DNA of 64,000 nt, taken from contig NZ_CP018155.1 of NCBI RefSeq assembly GCF_001889045.1, forward strand, positions 1,800,001 through 1,864,000, given 5' to 3'. The stretch's first letter is position 1. Each line of letters begins with the position of its first letter. Origin of the DNA: Tenacibaculum todarodis. Lineage in GTDB: Bacteria; Bacteroidota; Bacteroidia; Flavobacteriales; Flavobacteriaceae. The position numbers were made by a program, and so were the translations under genes. A model generated the notes under the pieces. That model was not told the DNA's origin. It was given only the letters and a program-made list of their open reading frames with translations, and did no database searches. Below are positions 25,300-34,039 of this stretch, piece after piece.

Positions 25300-26553
25300 T
25301 TAAAAATACTGACCAACTCCAAAAACTAATCCTCCAGATTTGTCTTTTAAACTAAAGCCATAATCAATTCTAAAAGTTGCATTGTATATTTTTTTACTTG
25401 AAAACCGCAAGCCAATACCAGAATAAATTCTAACATTTTCGCTTTTAAAAAAATCGTTTAAATTGCCTCCAGGATTTCTCCAAGTTCCACTGTCTACAAA
25501 AATATTTCCTTGTACTGTAAACTTCTTTTTATCATATAAAGTATGCCTATATTCAGTATTTAAAACAATACTTCCAGTACCACGATCAACCAAAATACCA
25601 ACTCCACGTAGATTTACATTATTATCTAAAGCAAATGGTGCAAACGGAGTTTTTTTATTTGAAGACAAACCAACTCGTAATCTACTTGCCCAATTTCCCT
25701 TTTCACCAACTCTTTTGTAGTAAAAAAAATCGTTCCAAAAAATGAGGAAATTATCCTGAAACTCGTTATCAGAAGATACATACTGTCCATAGAAAACACT
25801 TTTAAAACCATCTACATATTGATAAAAATAATCTAGATTATTATAAGAAAACACAAACTTATAAAGCATTTTATCTACATCTAAACTCAGAGGAACAGTA
25901 GGATTTGTTGCACCGGAAATGTATTCATATTTTTCATTAAAAATATTAACACCAAAATTTATTTCATTTTTAAAATTGACCTGATACAAACCCAAAACCT
26001 CATAAGAAATATTGTTATACAAATAATTAGCTGAAGTATTATCGAAGTACAAAGGCTCTTCACTTTTCCAGTTTTGGTAACTTATTGCTAATCCAAATTT
26101 ATTTGAAAACAAGTTTGGCGCTTTAAAGTTAGCTCCATAGGTATTATAACCATTATTTTGATAGAAACCCCCAAGAGTTATATTTCTTCCTGAAAAATTA
26201 TAATCATACAAACCTATTTTATAAGAAAATTGATTGTTAGCAGAAGTCCAAAAACCTGTTTCCGGAATAATTGTAAAGTTTTCTTCTATATTAAAAGAGA
26301 CACTATAATTGTTTTCTTTACCTTTAATTACTTTATAATTTGCATTTGAAATTGCAGGCAATCTCTTTAAGAGTATTAGGTCTTTATTTAGCTGAACAGA
26401 ATCTAAAGGTTGATTTTTTTTGGTTGAAATTAACGCTTCTAGAAATGATGTTTTTGTTTTTTTAGCACCAATAAATTCTACTTCTAAAACAATACTATTT
26501 TGTGCATTTACAAATGAAGTAAAACTTATTAATATGATTAAAAGCCATCTCAT
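25300..26553 (-). CDS. Omp85/BamA-TamA-like outer membrane protein with one POTRA domain
   Basis: 417 residues. A signal peptide is followed by one POTRA-like domain (VLEVEFIGAKKTKTSFLEALI through NYSVSFNIEENFTI) and a barrel with alternating strands. The late strand NVNLRGVGILVDRGTGSIVLN has the RG motif of the Omp85 lid loop, and the barrel ends in an aromatic-rich strand (FGVGQYF) with a terminal Phe, as expected for BAM substrates. It is shorter than BamA and is probably a TamA- or FhaC-like transporter; its client is unknown. The start overlaps the stop of a GH113-like lipoprotein gene by four bases, so they are coupled. Confidence 0.78.
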   Translation of the reverse strand: MRWLLIILISFTSFVNAQNSIVLEVEFIGAKKTKTSFLEALISTKKNQPLDSVQLNKDLILLKRLPAISNANYKVIKGKENNYSVSFNIEENFTIIPETGFWTSANNQFSYKIGLYDYNFSGRNITLGGFYQNNGYNTYGANFKAPNLFSNKFGLAISYQNWKSEEPLYFDNTSANYLYNNISYEVLGLYQVNFKNEINFGVNIFNEKYEYISGATNPTVPLSLDVDKMLYKFVFSYNNLDYFYQYVDGFKSVFYGQYVSSDNEFQDNFLIFWNDFFYYKRVGEKGNWASRLRVGLSSNKKTPFAPFALDNNVNLRGVGILVDRGTGSIVLNTEYRHTLYDKKKFTVQGNIFVDSGTWRNPGGNLNDFFKSENVRIYSGIGLRFSSKKIYNATFRIDYGFSLKDKSGGLVFGVGQYF

Positions 26554-27551
26554 TTTGAATATAATTCTTTTAGCAGTTTTTCACTAGGTTTATTTTGTGG
26601 TGTAAATCTGTTGTTTTTTTCTCCTCCAACACGATCATGTGCGTGAAACCATTTCCAAACAAAACCGCCAGCAAACCAATCTTCTTTCCAAAACTGATTA
26701 TGTATGGCTTGTAATCCATTTTTCTGAGCTTCAAGATTTACATTCTCAACAATTCTACTAGAATCCCAAGGCTCTTTCCCTGTATAATCGATACTTCTAT
26801 AACCAAACTCTGTAAATAGAATTGGTTTATTAAATTGCTTATGTATTTTTATTATTTCTTCTTTGTGGGGTTTCCAACCTAATTCAAAATCTGCTATTGT
26901 TGGCGATTTTTTATCTGTTAAAGGGAAATATGCATCTACACCAATAAAATCTAACTCTCCCCAAAATGCAATTCGTTTAAATTCATCCCAATTTGCAGCG
27001 TATGTTAGTTTTCCTTTATAAATTTCTCTAATTTCCTTGATAAGTTTCAACCAAAAGTCAGGTCTTTTTAACACAAATTGTTCTAATTCAGTTCCAATAC
27101 AAAGAATTTCTGCATTCATATTTTCTGCAGCCTTTGCATAGGTTATTATATAATCTCTATAAGAGTTCTCTAAAACTATCCAATTCTCTTCAGTATCTGC
27201 TTTTAAATGCCCAGTAAAGCCTCCTCTTCTTAACCACAAATGCGGCTTTACCATAACTTTTACATCAACTTTTTGAAATTCTTTTGCGTATTGTAAAAGT
27301 CCATTTTCACTTTCACCAAACCACTCTCTGTTAGTATTAAATTCGATTTTTGGAGTTTCAACATTTCGTATAAAACTATAAGGCATTAAAGCTACAAAAT
27401 TGCTTTGTACCTTTAAGACTGGGTTTATATGTTTGTCATTTATAGAATCTCTTGATGCAACAAAACTTACACCATTAATTTTTTTTGTCTGACTTTCACA
27501 AGAAAAAATCAAAAATATTAATAGTAATAAAAGGAAATTTTTTATCTTCAT
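26550..27551 (-). CDS. Glycoside hydrolase family 113-like TIM-barrel lipoprotein
   Basis: 333 residues. Lipobox IFSC (Cys18) gives a lipoprotein. The TIM barrel has VMVKPHLWLRRGGFTG, the acid/base-type Glu in CIGTELEQF, a YAANWDEF strand, FIGVDAYFPL, and the nucleophile-type Glu in LFTEFGYRS. These match GH113 (beta-mannanase-type) and related proteins. The substrate cannot be read from the sequence. The gene overlaps the Omp85-like gene by ATGA, so the two are translated together, and an envelope or surface glycan role is plausible. Confidence 0.78.
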   Translation of the reverse strand: MKIKNFLLLLLIFLIFSCESQTKKINGVSFVASRDSINDKHINPVLKVQSNFVALMPYSFIRNVETPKIEFNTNREWFGESENGLLQYAKEFQKVDVKVMVKPHLWLRRGGFTGHLKADTEENWIVLENSYRDYIITYAKAAENMNAEILCIGTELEQFVLKRPDFWLKLIKEIREIYKGKLTYAANWDEFKRIAFWGELDFIGVDAYFPLTDKKSPTIADFELGWKPHKEEIIKIHKQFNKPILFTEFGYRSIDYTGKEPWDSSRIVENVNLEAQKNGLQAIHNQFWKEDWFAGGFVWKWFHAHDRVGGEKNNRFTPQNKPSEKLLKELYSK

Positions 27552-27577
27552 ATATTCCCTAAAAATACTTCTTTTTA

Positions 27578-28435
27578 TTAAAACAATGCTCTTAAGCCAA
27601 TATTAAAACTTTGCCCTAAACCATTATCGGTTCCTCTAACAAATTTACTGTATAAAGCCTCTATATTTAACGTATTAGAAAGTTGATATTTACCACCTAA
27701 ACCTAAAGCAGTATAGTCTTGAGAAAAATCTCCAAAACGTTGTGAATGCTGTACAAAACCTAACAAAGTTGATTTATCACTTGGAAAATAACTCATAAAA
27801 AGACCTGGAGCTAATAAGAAGGTATTATTTGCAAAACTCGTTTCTTCCCCAAAACTATATTCTGTATTTAACTCAGTAAACAACTGCCATTTTCCACTAT
27901 CAAAAGTATAATCATAGAACAATCTATTTTGTAAAATCCAAGAAGATTGATCCAAGAAAACTCCGTTTTCAGTTTCATTTTCTACTAAAGGAATATGAAA
28001 TGCAGATTGAATAGAGAAATTTCCAACATCTTTAATTGGTTGCCATTTTATAGCAGGTGCAATTGAAGTAATTCCTTTTCTATCGGTTGCTGTATCATCT
28101 AAACTGAATACAGAAAAAGCTTCTCTGCCCGCGATAGTATTTGATCTAAATTCAATAATAGCACCAACATTTATGCTGTTATTATCAGAAATACCTGTAA
28201 ATGCTTCAATCGTTGAGGTAAAATAATTTTCTCTGGCTTTTGATTGACTATCACCATTAGAATCTGCAAATTTAGTTTCCGTATATAAATTATTAAACCA
28301 TTTAATGTCCCATTGCCCTTTATTTAAAAGCTTTGATGGTGTATAAGTTTGAATATTACTTTTATTTTCATCTTGAGAAAAAACGGCAAAACCCGTTAGT
28401 AAAAATGAAATTGTAAATAAGATTGTTTGTTTCAT
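27578..28435 (-). CDS. Outer-membrane beta-barrel protein of unknown function
   Basis: 285 residues from the ATG at 28433-28435. The frame stays open upstream to 28513, but the signal peptide MKQTILFTISFLLTGFAVFSQ begins at this ATG, so I chose it. The mature protein has many alternating hydrophobic/polar strands (for example GLGGKYQLSNTLNIEALYSKF) and ends with a terminal Phe (NIGLRALF), typical of outer membrane barrels. It resembles generic 'transporter' barrels, but I cannot assign a family. It lies upstream of the GH113-like gene on the same strand with a 26-bp gap. Confidence 0.7.
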   Translation of the reverse strand: MKQTILFTISFLLTGFAVFSQDENKSNIQTYTPSKLLNKGQWDIKWFNNLYTETKFADSNGDSQSKARENYFTSTIEAFTGISDNNSINVGAIIEFRSNTIAGREAFSVFSLDDTATDRKGITSIAPAIKWQPIKDVGNFSIQSAFHIPLVENETENGVFLDQSSWILQNRLFYDYTFDSGKWQLFTELNTEYSFGEETSFANNTFLLAPGLFMSYFPSDKSTLLGFVQHSQRFGDFSQDYTALGLGGKYQLSNTLNIEALYSKFVRGTDNGLGQSFNIGLRALF

Positions 28436-28596
28436 CTTGTTATTTTGATTAATTTTAAACACTTCGTAAGTCGAACTAATTTCTAAGCAATTACGTTTTT
28501 CAAAAAAAAACAAGTTATTTAAAACAATTCTAAATTAAATCAAGCAATTAAGTTCTTACCTTTAAGTTCGACATAACCAACACCTATTTATAAAAC

Positions 28597-29946
28597 ATGG
28601 AACATATTGTTATTATTGGAAACGGAATTTCTGGCGTAACTGCCGCAAGACATATCCGTAAACTTTCTGATAAAAAAATTACTATAATTTCTGCAGAAAC
28701 AGAATTTTTCTTTTCCAGAACAGCCTTAATGTACGTTTACATGGGCCACATGAAGTTTGAACACACACAACCTTATGAAAATTGGTTTTGGGAAAAGAAC
28801 AACATCAATCTTAAAAAAGGGCTTGTATCTTCAATAAATTCTGAAGAAAAAAATGTTGTTTTTTCTGATAACACTTCCCTTTCATACGATAAACTAATTA
28901 TTGCAACCGGATCAAAACCTAATAAATTTGGTTGGCCTGGTCAAGATTTAGATGGTGTTATGGGAATGTATCATAAACAAGATTTAGAAAATTTAGAAAA
29001 ATATGCTCCAGACAATAAAACTTGTAAAAGAGCTGTAATTGTTGGGGGTGGATTAATTGGAATTGAACTTGCCGAAATGTTACGAAGCAGAAAAATTCCT
29101 GTAACTTTTTTAGTACGTGAAGCTAGTTTTTGGAACGGAGTTTTACCTGCACAAGAATCTGAATTGATTAACAAACACATAAAAGAACACCATATAGATT
29201 TACGTTTAAGCACCAACTTGAAAGAAATTAAAGCTGATGAAAACGGGCGCGTAAAATCTGTTATTATTGAAGAAACGGGCGAAGAAATTGCTTGTAACGT
29301 TGTTGGTTTAACAGCTGGAGTAACACCAAACATAGATTTCATTAAAAACTCTGGAATTGAATTAGGAAGAGGTGTAAAAGTGAATCGTTTTTTAGAAACC
29401 AACACAAAAGATGTGTATGCAATTGGAGATTGTGCAGAACAACATGAAGCAATTGGGCAACGTAGAAATATTGAAGCAGTTTGGTATACTGGAAGAATGA
29501 TGGGAGAAACTTTAGCACAAACAATTTGTGGTAATAAAACCGAATACAAACCAGGACATTGGTTTAATTCTGCTAAGTTTTTAGATATTGAATACCAAAC
29601 TTACGGTTGGGTTTTTAGTGAAAGAGGTAAGAAAGAAAACGAGGCTTATTTTCAATGGCAACATCCAAAAGATAATAAATGCATTACAATTTCTTTCGAT
29701 AAGAACACCAATCAGTTTTTAGGTATAAATACCTTCGGAATTAGAATGCGCCATGAAATATTTGACAAATGGCTTTCAGAAAATGAAACAATACAGCATG
29801 TTTTAGAACATTTGTCTGACGCCAATTTTGATCCAGAATTTTACAAACTTCATGAAGCTGAAATTGTAGCCAAATTCAATAAAGAAAACAACGCAACTAT
29901 TCAATTAAAAAAGAAAAGCTGGAAAAGAATTTTTAGCAAATCATAA
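28597..29946 (+). CDS. NAD(P)/FAD-dependent oxidoreductase (rubredoxin reductase/NirB-like)
   Basis: 449 residues. Two dinucleotide-binding folds are seen: IVIIGNGISGVTAARHI at the N-terminus for FAD and VIVGGGLIGIELAEML near residue 150 for NAD(P)H. The late FAD motif is VYAIGDCAEQHE. The C-terminal 110 residues (from about WFNSAKFLDIEYQTYGW) are an extra domain not found in simple rubredoxin reductases. An iron-sulfur membrane protein gene starts 2 bp after its stop, so the two probably form an electron-transfer unit in which this protein takes electrons from or gives them to NAD(P)H. The partner substrate is unknown. Confidence 0.85.
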   Translation: MEHIVIIGNGISGVTAARHIRKLSDKKITIISAETEFFFSRTALMYVYMGHMKFEHTQPYENWFWEKNNINLKKGLVSSINSEEKNVVFSDNTSLSYDKLIIATGSKPNKFGWPGQDLDGVMGMYHKQDLENLEKYAPDNKTCKRAVIVGGGLIGIELAEMLRSRKIPVTFLVREASFWNGVLPAQESELINKHIKEHHIDLRLSTNLKEIKADENGRVKSVIIEETGEEIACNVVGLTAGVTPNIDFIKNSGIELGRGVKVNRFLETNTKDVYAIGDCAEQHEAIGQRRNIEAVWYTGRMMGETLAQTICGNKTEYKPGHWFNSAKFLDIEYQTYGWVFSERGKKENEAYFQWQHPKDNKCITISFDKNTNQFLGINTFGIRMRHEIFDKWLSENETIQHVLEHLSDANFDPEFYKLHEAEIVAKFNKENNATIQLKKKSWKRIFSKS

Positions 29947-29948
29947 TT

Positions 29949-31571
29949 ATGAAATTTATAAAACAAACAGGTTTAGTGCTCTTTTTATTGGGGTTACTCA
30001 TCTTTATAGGAACTATTTTCACGGGTTCTTTTAGCTTAACACAAAATGAATTAGACACTTATATTTCTGAAAAAGGTTATAAAAGTGAACTCATAAAAGA
30101 AGAACTTTCTAAAGCAATAGTAGCTTCTGAAAACTTAAATATTTTTCAATTTTCTAGCAAGGTTAGAAGTGCATTTGAAACATCAAACAATCATTATGAC
30201 GCGCTCATTGCAAAATACGATGCTGAAAAAAATTGGGACAAAAAGGGAGCTCAATTTCAATATAAAATATACGGAAAACCGCATAGTTTAAGTTTTGAAC
30301 TTGCAAAAAAAGCAGGTAAAGGTTTCGCACCAGAAAACACAGGATTAGCTTGGTTTTTAACTTTCGGATTAGGTATTCTTGGAGCATTACTATTTATTAT
30401 TCCAGATGTTGTTTTATTAGGAAAACCTGGTATTAAAAACGATGGAATATTCCTAAACGCAGCAACTAATCGTGGTTGGATTGGCTGGTTTGCTTTTATA
30501 TTTTTAGTTACTTTTTATATTCTGCTTTATTTTATGCCAGATTTAATAGTAAACTGGGTGTATTTAGTAGATCCAATTAGCAAATCTATTAGCGGAAACC
30601 CGGCAAGTCAATGGTTTTTATATGGATTTTTATATTGTGTTGTTATGACTGTTATGGCCGTAAGAATGTATATAAAATATCGCCATAATAAATATCAAAT
30701 ATTAAGAACAACTTCGGTTTTATTCTTTCAAATTGTATTTGCATTTTTGATTCCTGAAATTTTAGTTCGTTTTGAAAAACCTTGGTACGATTTTAAAAAT
30801 GCGTTCCCTTTAGATTATGACTTTTTCTTTAAATGGAATCTAGATGAACTACTTTCTAGCGGAGGTTTTGGTCTATTTATTTTAGTTTGGGGAGTTGTTT
30901 TAACTATTGTAGTTGTACCAGTAATGGTTTATTTCTTCGGAAAAAGATGGTACTGTTCTTGGGTTTGTGGTTGTGGTGGTTTAGCTGAAACTTTAGGAGA
31001 TCCTTACAGACAAAACTCTAGTAAAACATTACTTTCTTGGAGAGCAGAGCGTATAATAATTCATTCTGTATTAGTATTTGTTTTAGTGATGACAGGTTTT
31101 GCTTTGTACACGTTTTTTTCTGGTGCAGACCAAGTTCTAGGAATTAAAACACAAACTATTCAAGATATTTATGGATTCTTAATAGGTGCTGTTTTTGCCG
31201 GTGTTATTGGTACAGGTTTCTATCCAATTTTTGGTAATAGAGTTTGGTGCAGATTTGGTTGTCCTTTAGCAGCTTATTTAGGTTTTATCCAACGTTTTAA
31301 ATCAAGATTTAGGATTACTACAAATGGTGGCCAATGTATTTCTTGTGGAAATTGCTCAACATATTGTGAACAAGGAATAGACGTTAGAGCATATGCGCAA
31401 AAAGGAGAAAACATTGTACGTTCTAGTTGTGTTGGTTGTGGAATTTGTTCTGCAGTATGTCCAAGAGGTGTTTTAAAATTAGAAAATGGTCCAGAGGAAG
31501 GAAGAATTAATCCTACAGATGTTTTATTAGGAAATGATGTAGATTTAATGGAATTGGTAAATCAGAAGTAA
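29949..31571 (+). CDS. Polytopic membrane 4Fe-4S protein (NapH/NosR/CcoG-like)
   Basis: 540 residues. One N-terminal helix leads to a periplasmic-type domain (about residues 30-120), followed by several membrane helices. The inter-helix cysteine motifs WYCSWVCGCGG and WCRFGCPLAA are the CxxxCP-type motifs of NapH/NosR/RdxA proteins. Two 4Fe-4S ferredoxin clusters follow: CISCGNCSTYCEQG and CVGCGICSAVCPRG. Such proteins move electrons between quinol or ferredoxin and periplasmic targets. It begins 2 bp after the FAD oxidoreductase, giving a tight two-gene operon. CcoG is usually shorter and linked to cco genes, which are absent here, so I leave it unnamed. Confidence 0.8.
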   Translation: MKFIKQTGLVLFLLGLLIFIGTIFTGSFSLTQNELDTYISEKGYKSELIKEELSKAIVASENLNIFQFSSKVRSAFETSNNHYDALIAKYDAEKNWDKKGAQFQYKIYGKPHSLSFELAKKAGKGFAPENTGLAWFLTFGLGILGALLFIIPDVVLLGKPGIKNDGIFLNAATNRGWIGWFAFIFLVTFYILLYFMPDLIVNWVYLVDPISKSISGNPASQWFLYGFLYCVVMTVMAVRMYIKYRHNKYQILRTTSVLFFQIVFAFLIPEILVRFEKPWYDFKNAFPLDYDFFFKWNLDELLSSGGFGLFILVWGVVLTIVVVPVMVYFFGKRWYCSWVCGCGGLAETLGDPYRQNSSKTLLSWRAERIIIHSVLVFVLVMTGFALYTFFSGADQVLGIKTQTIQDIYGFLIGAVFAGVIGTGFYPIFGNRVWCRFGCPLAAYLGFIQRFKSRFRITTNGGQCISCGNCSTYCEQGIDVRAYAQKGENIVRSSCVGCGICSAVCPRGVLKLENGPEEGRINPTDVLLGNDVDLMELVNQK

Positions 31572-31600
31572 GTTTTCAGTTTTCAGTAGCGGTAGCGGTA
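31571..31600. repeat. CAGT/GGTAGC micro-repeat resembling the flank of the four-helix-bundle gene
   Basis: AGTTTTCAGTTTTCAGTAGC followed by GGTAGCGGTA. It is nearly identical to the minus-strand sequence AGTTTTCAGTAGCAGTAG found beside the four-helix-bundle gene near 1850, but no such gene is present here. Confidence 0.6.
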
Positions 31601-31656
31601 ATTAGTTGCAATTAAGCTAATTAAAGTAAATTGTAATTATAGGTTTTAATGTCTAA

Positions 31657-31671
31657 CTGAGCTTGTTGAAG
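31657..31671 (+). repeat. Family B repeat remnant
   Basis: CTGAGCTTGTTGAAG, a variant of the CTGAGCNNGTCGAAG-type unit, in the spacer before the glycosyltransferase operon. Apart from this and the micro-repeat at 31571, I see nothing definite in 31572-31841. Confidence 0.5.
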
Positions 31672-31841
31672 CATATTCTTTTTTCCAAATAAACAAACAA
31701 AAAAAGAAGGTAGTTTTTAAGATGATTTAGAAACCAAATATTGGTACTTTTACTGCGAAAAATTTACCACAAAAAAAGACACAAAAGAAGGACAGATTGC
31801 TCATCCTTTAAAGATGAAAACATTCTAAATGATTTAAGAAA

Positions 31842-32552
31842 ATGAGCCCTATAATAAAAGTTATTATTCCTGCTTACAACGAGCAAGATTCAATTGCAAA
31901 TGTTATCAATGATATTCCAAAAACTGTTGAAGAAATAATTGTTATCAGCAATAACTCTACAGATAAAACTGAAGAGAATGCTAGAAATGCAGGAGCAACA
32001 GTTTTAAAAGAACAAAGAAAAGGTTATGGTTATGCGTGTTTAAAAGGAATGGAATACATTGCTTCAACAACACTCAGCAATCCAAACACAAAACCAGACA
32101 TTATTGTTTTTATAGATGGAGATTACTCAGATTATCCCGAACAACTTACAGAACTTGTAGCACCAATTATTAATGATAACATAGATTTTGTAATTGGAAC
32201 TCGCGTAAAACGATTACGTGAACAAGGTTCTATGACGCCACAACAAGTTTTTGGTAATTGGTTAGCAACCTTTTTAATGAAACTATTCTTTGGCGCAAAA
32301 TTTACAGATTTAGGACCTTTTAGAGCCATAAAATATGATAAGTTATTGGCTTTAAAAATGGAAGACAAAACCTATGGATGGACGGTAGAAATGCAATTAA
32401 AAGCATTGAAACAAAAATTAACCTATGTTGAAGTGCCTATGAAATATAGAAACAGAATTGGTGTTTCAAAAGTTTCAGGAACCGTAAAGGGAACTATATT
32501 TGCAGGTGTAAAAATCTTAGGTTGGATTTTTAAATACAGTTTTAAAAAATGA
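31842..32552 (+). CDS. Glycosyltransferase family 2 (DPM1/polyprenol-phosphate type)
   Basis: 236 residues, a soluble GT-A domain without a large membrane region. The start VIIPAYNEQDSIANVI, the VFIDGDYSDYPEQL segment carrying the DxD-like acidic residues, LGPFRAIKYDKLL and TYGWTVEMQLKALK are typical of dolichol-phosphate mannose synthase-like enzymes that load a sugar onto a polyprenyl phosphate. The gene overlaps the next glycosyltransferase by four bases (ATGA) and is the first of a three-gene operon, so it may supply the lipid-linked sugar used by the third gene. Confidence 0.88.
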   Translation: MSPIIKVIIPAYNEQDSIANVINDIPKTVEEIIVISNNSTDKTEENARNAGATVLKEQRKGYGYACLKGMEYIASTTLSNPNTKPDIIVFIDGDYSDYPEQLTELVAPIINDNIDFVIGTRVKRLREQGSMTPQQVFGNWLATFLMKLFFGAKFTDLGPFRAIKYDKLLALKMEDKTYGWTVEMQLKALKQKLTYVEVPMKYRNRIGVSKVSGTVKGTIFAGVKILGWIFKYSFKK

Positions 32553-34039
32553 TACTTGAATATATAATTATTACAATCTACACCATATCAATTTTATTGA
32601 TATTTATGTATTCGTTAGCCCAATTAAATTTGTTAATTAACTATTTAGGCGCTAAAAAAAACAAAGAAGTTTCCGATACGTTCAATTTTGAAAATGCTGA
32701 TGAAATCCCTTTAGTAACCATACAATTACCCGTTTATAACGAATTTTATGTAATGGAACGTTTGCTAGAAAACATTGCAAAAATTGAATACCCAAGAGAA
32801 AAACTTGAAATTCAGGTTTTAGATGATTCTACGGATGAATCTATACAAATAACAGCCAAACTAATCGCAGAATTAGAGAAAACTGGCTTAGACATTAAAC
32901 ACATTAGAAGAGAAAATAGAGAAGGTTTTAAAGCCGGAGCATTAAAAGAAGGTTTAAAAGTTGCTAAAGGCGAATTTATCGCCATTTTTGATGCCGACTT
33001 TTTACCACAAACAGATTGGTTAAAAAAGACCATTCCGTATTTTAAAGATGCTGCAATTGGTGTTGTTCAAACGCGTTGGGGACATATCAACAGAAATTAC
33101 TCTACGCTTACAAGAATCCAAGCATTTATGTTAGATGCGCATTTTACCCTAGAACAAACTGGTAGAAATAGTAAAGGACACTTTATAAATTTTAACGGTA
33201 CTGCCGGAGTTTGGAGAAAGGAATGCATTTTGGATGCAGGTAACTGGCAAGGCGATACATTAACTGAAGATATTGATTTAAGTTATAGAGCTCAACTTAA
33301 AAACTGGAAATTCAAATATTTAGAAAATGTAGAAACTCCTGCAGAATTGCCTGTAGTTATTAGTGCAGCCCGTTCTCAACAATTTAGATGGAACAAAGGT
33401 GGAGCTGAGAATTTTCAAAAAATGATAAAAGGTATCATTAAAAATAAAAATATTTCTGCGAAAACTAAAATTCATGGATTGTTACATTTATTAAACAGTT
33501 CAATGTTTACTTGTATCTTTCTAGTTGCTGTTTTAAGCATACCAATGCTCTACATTAAAAATGAATACGCTCACTTAAAATCTTACTTTTTAATGATGAG
33601 TTTCTTTGTGGTGAGTTCTATAATCTTTTTTATCTGTTATTGGTTTATGTATAAAAACATTTACGGAAGCGGAATTAAAAATTTCTTTAAATACATTGGT
33701 GCATTTTTTACTTTTTTCTCGGTAGCAATGGGCTTTTCTCTACACAATACAATTGCTGTTTTAGAAGGTCATTTTGGTAAAAAAAGTGAGTTTATTAGAA
33801 CTCCAAAATTTAACATTACCGGATTAAAAGGAAATTGGAAAAACAACAAATACATTAAAAAGAAACCATCTGTACATGTTATTATTGAAGGGCTTTTAGC
33901 TTTGTATTTTGTCTTTGGAATGTATAGCGCTTTTATTGTTGGAAATGAAGGTGGTGATTTTGGATTATTTCCGTTTCACTTTATGTTATTTATAGGATTT
34001 GGTTATGTTTTTTTCAAATCTATTTTCTCAAAAGCATAA
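32549..34039 (+). CDS. Processive-type membrane glycosyltransferase, family 2 (cellulose/glucomannan synthase-like)
   Basis: 496 residues. Membrane anchor at the N-terminus, then QLPVYNEFYVMERLL, the VLDDSTDES motif, IFDADFLP (DxD), GTAGVWRKECI, the TEDIDLSYRAQ motif and the QxxRW-type SQQFRWNKG, with four C-terminal membrane helices. The order D, DxD, TED, QxxRW is that of processive beta-glycan synthases and ceramide glucosyltransferase-like enzymes. It overlaps the upstream GT2 by ATGA and abuts the downstream GT87-like gene. The product is probably a glycolipid or surface glycan. Confidence 0.87.
   Translation: MILEYIIITIYTISILLIFMYSLAQLNLLINYLGAKKNKEVSDTFNFENADEIPLVTIQLPVYNEFYVMERLLENIAKIEYPREKLEIQVLDDSTDESIQITAKLIAELEKTGLDIKHIRRENREGFKAGALKEGLKVAKGEFIAIFDADFLPQTDWLKKTIPYFKDAAIGVVQTRWGHINRNYSTLTRIQAFMLDAHFTLEQTGRNSKGHFINFNGTAGVWRKECILDAGNWQGDTLTEDIDLSYRAQLKNWKFKYLENVETPAELPVVISAARSQQFRWNKGGAENFQKMIKGIIKNKNISAKTKIHGLLHLLNSSMFTCIFLVAVLSIPMLYIKNEYAHLKSYFLMMSFFVVSSIIFFICYWFMYKNIYGSGIKNFFKYIGAFFTFFSVAMGFSLHNTIAVLEGHFGKKSEFIRTPKFNITGLKGNWKNNKYIKKKPSVHVIIEGLLALYFVFGMYSAFIVGNEGGDFGLFPFHFMLFIGFGYVFFKSIFSKA

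Noticed and set aside
28971..29549. 192-aa minus-strand ORF inside the FAD oxidoreductase
   Set aside because: It is a shadow of a well-supported gene, has no recognisable family, and is rich in Ser, Pro and Leu as expected for an antisense frame.
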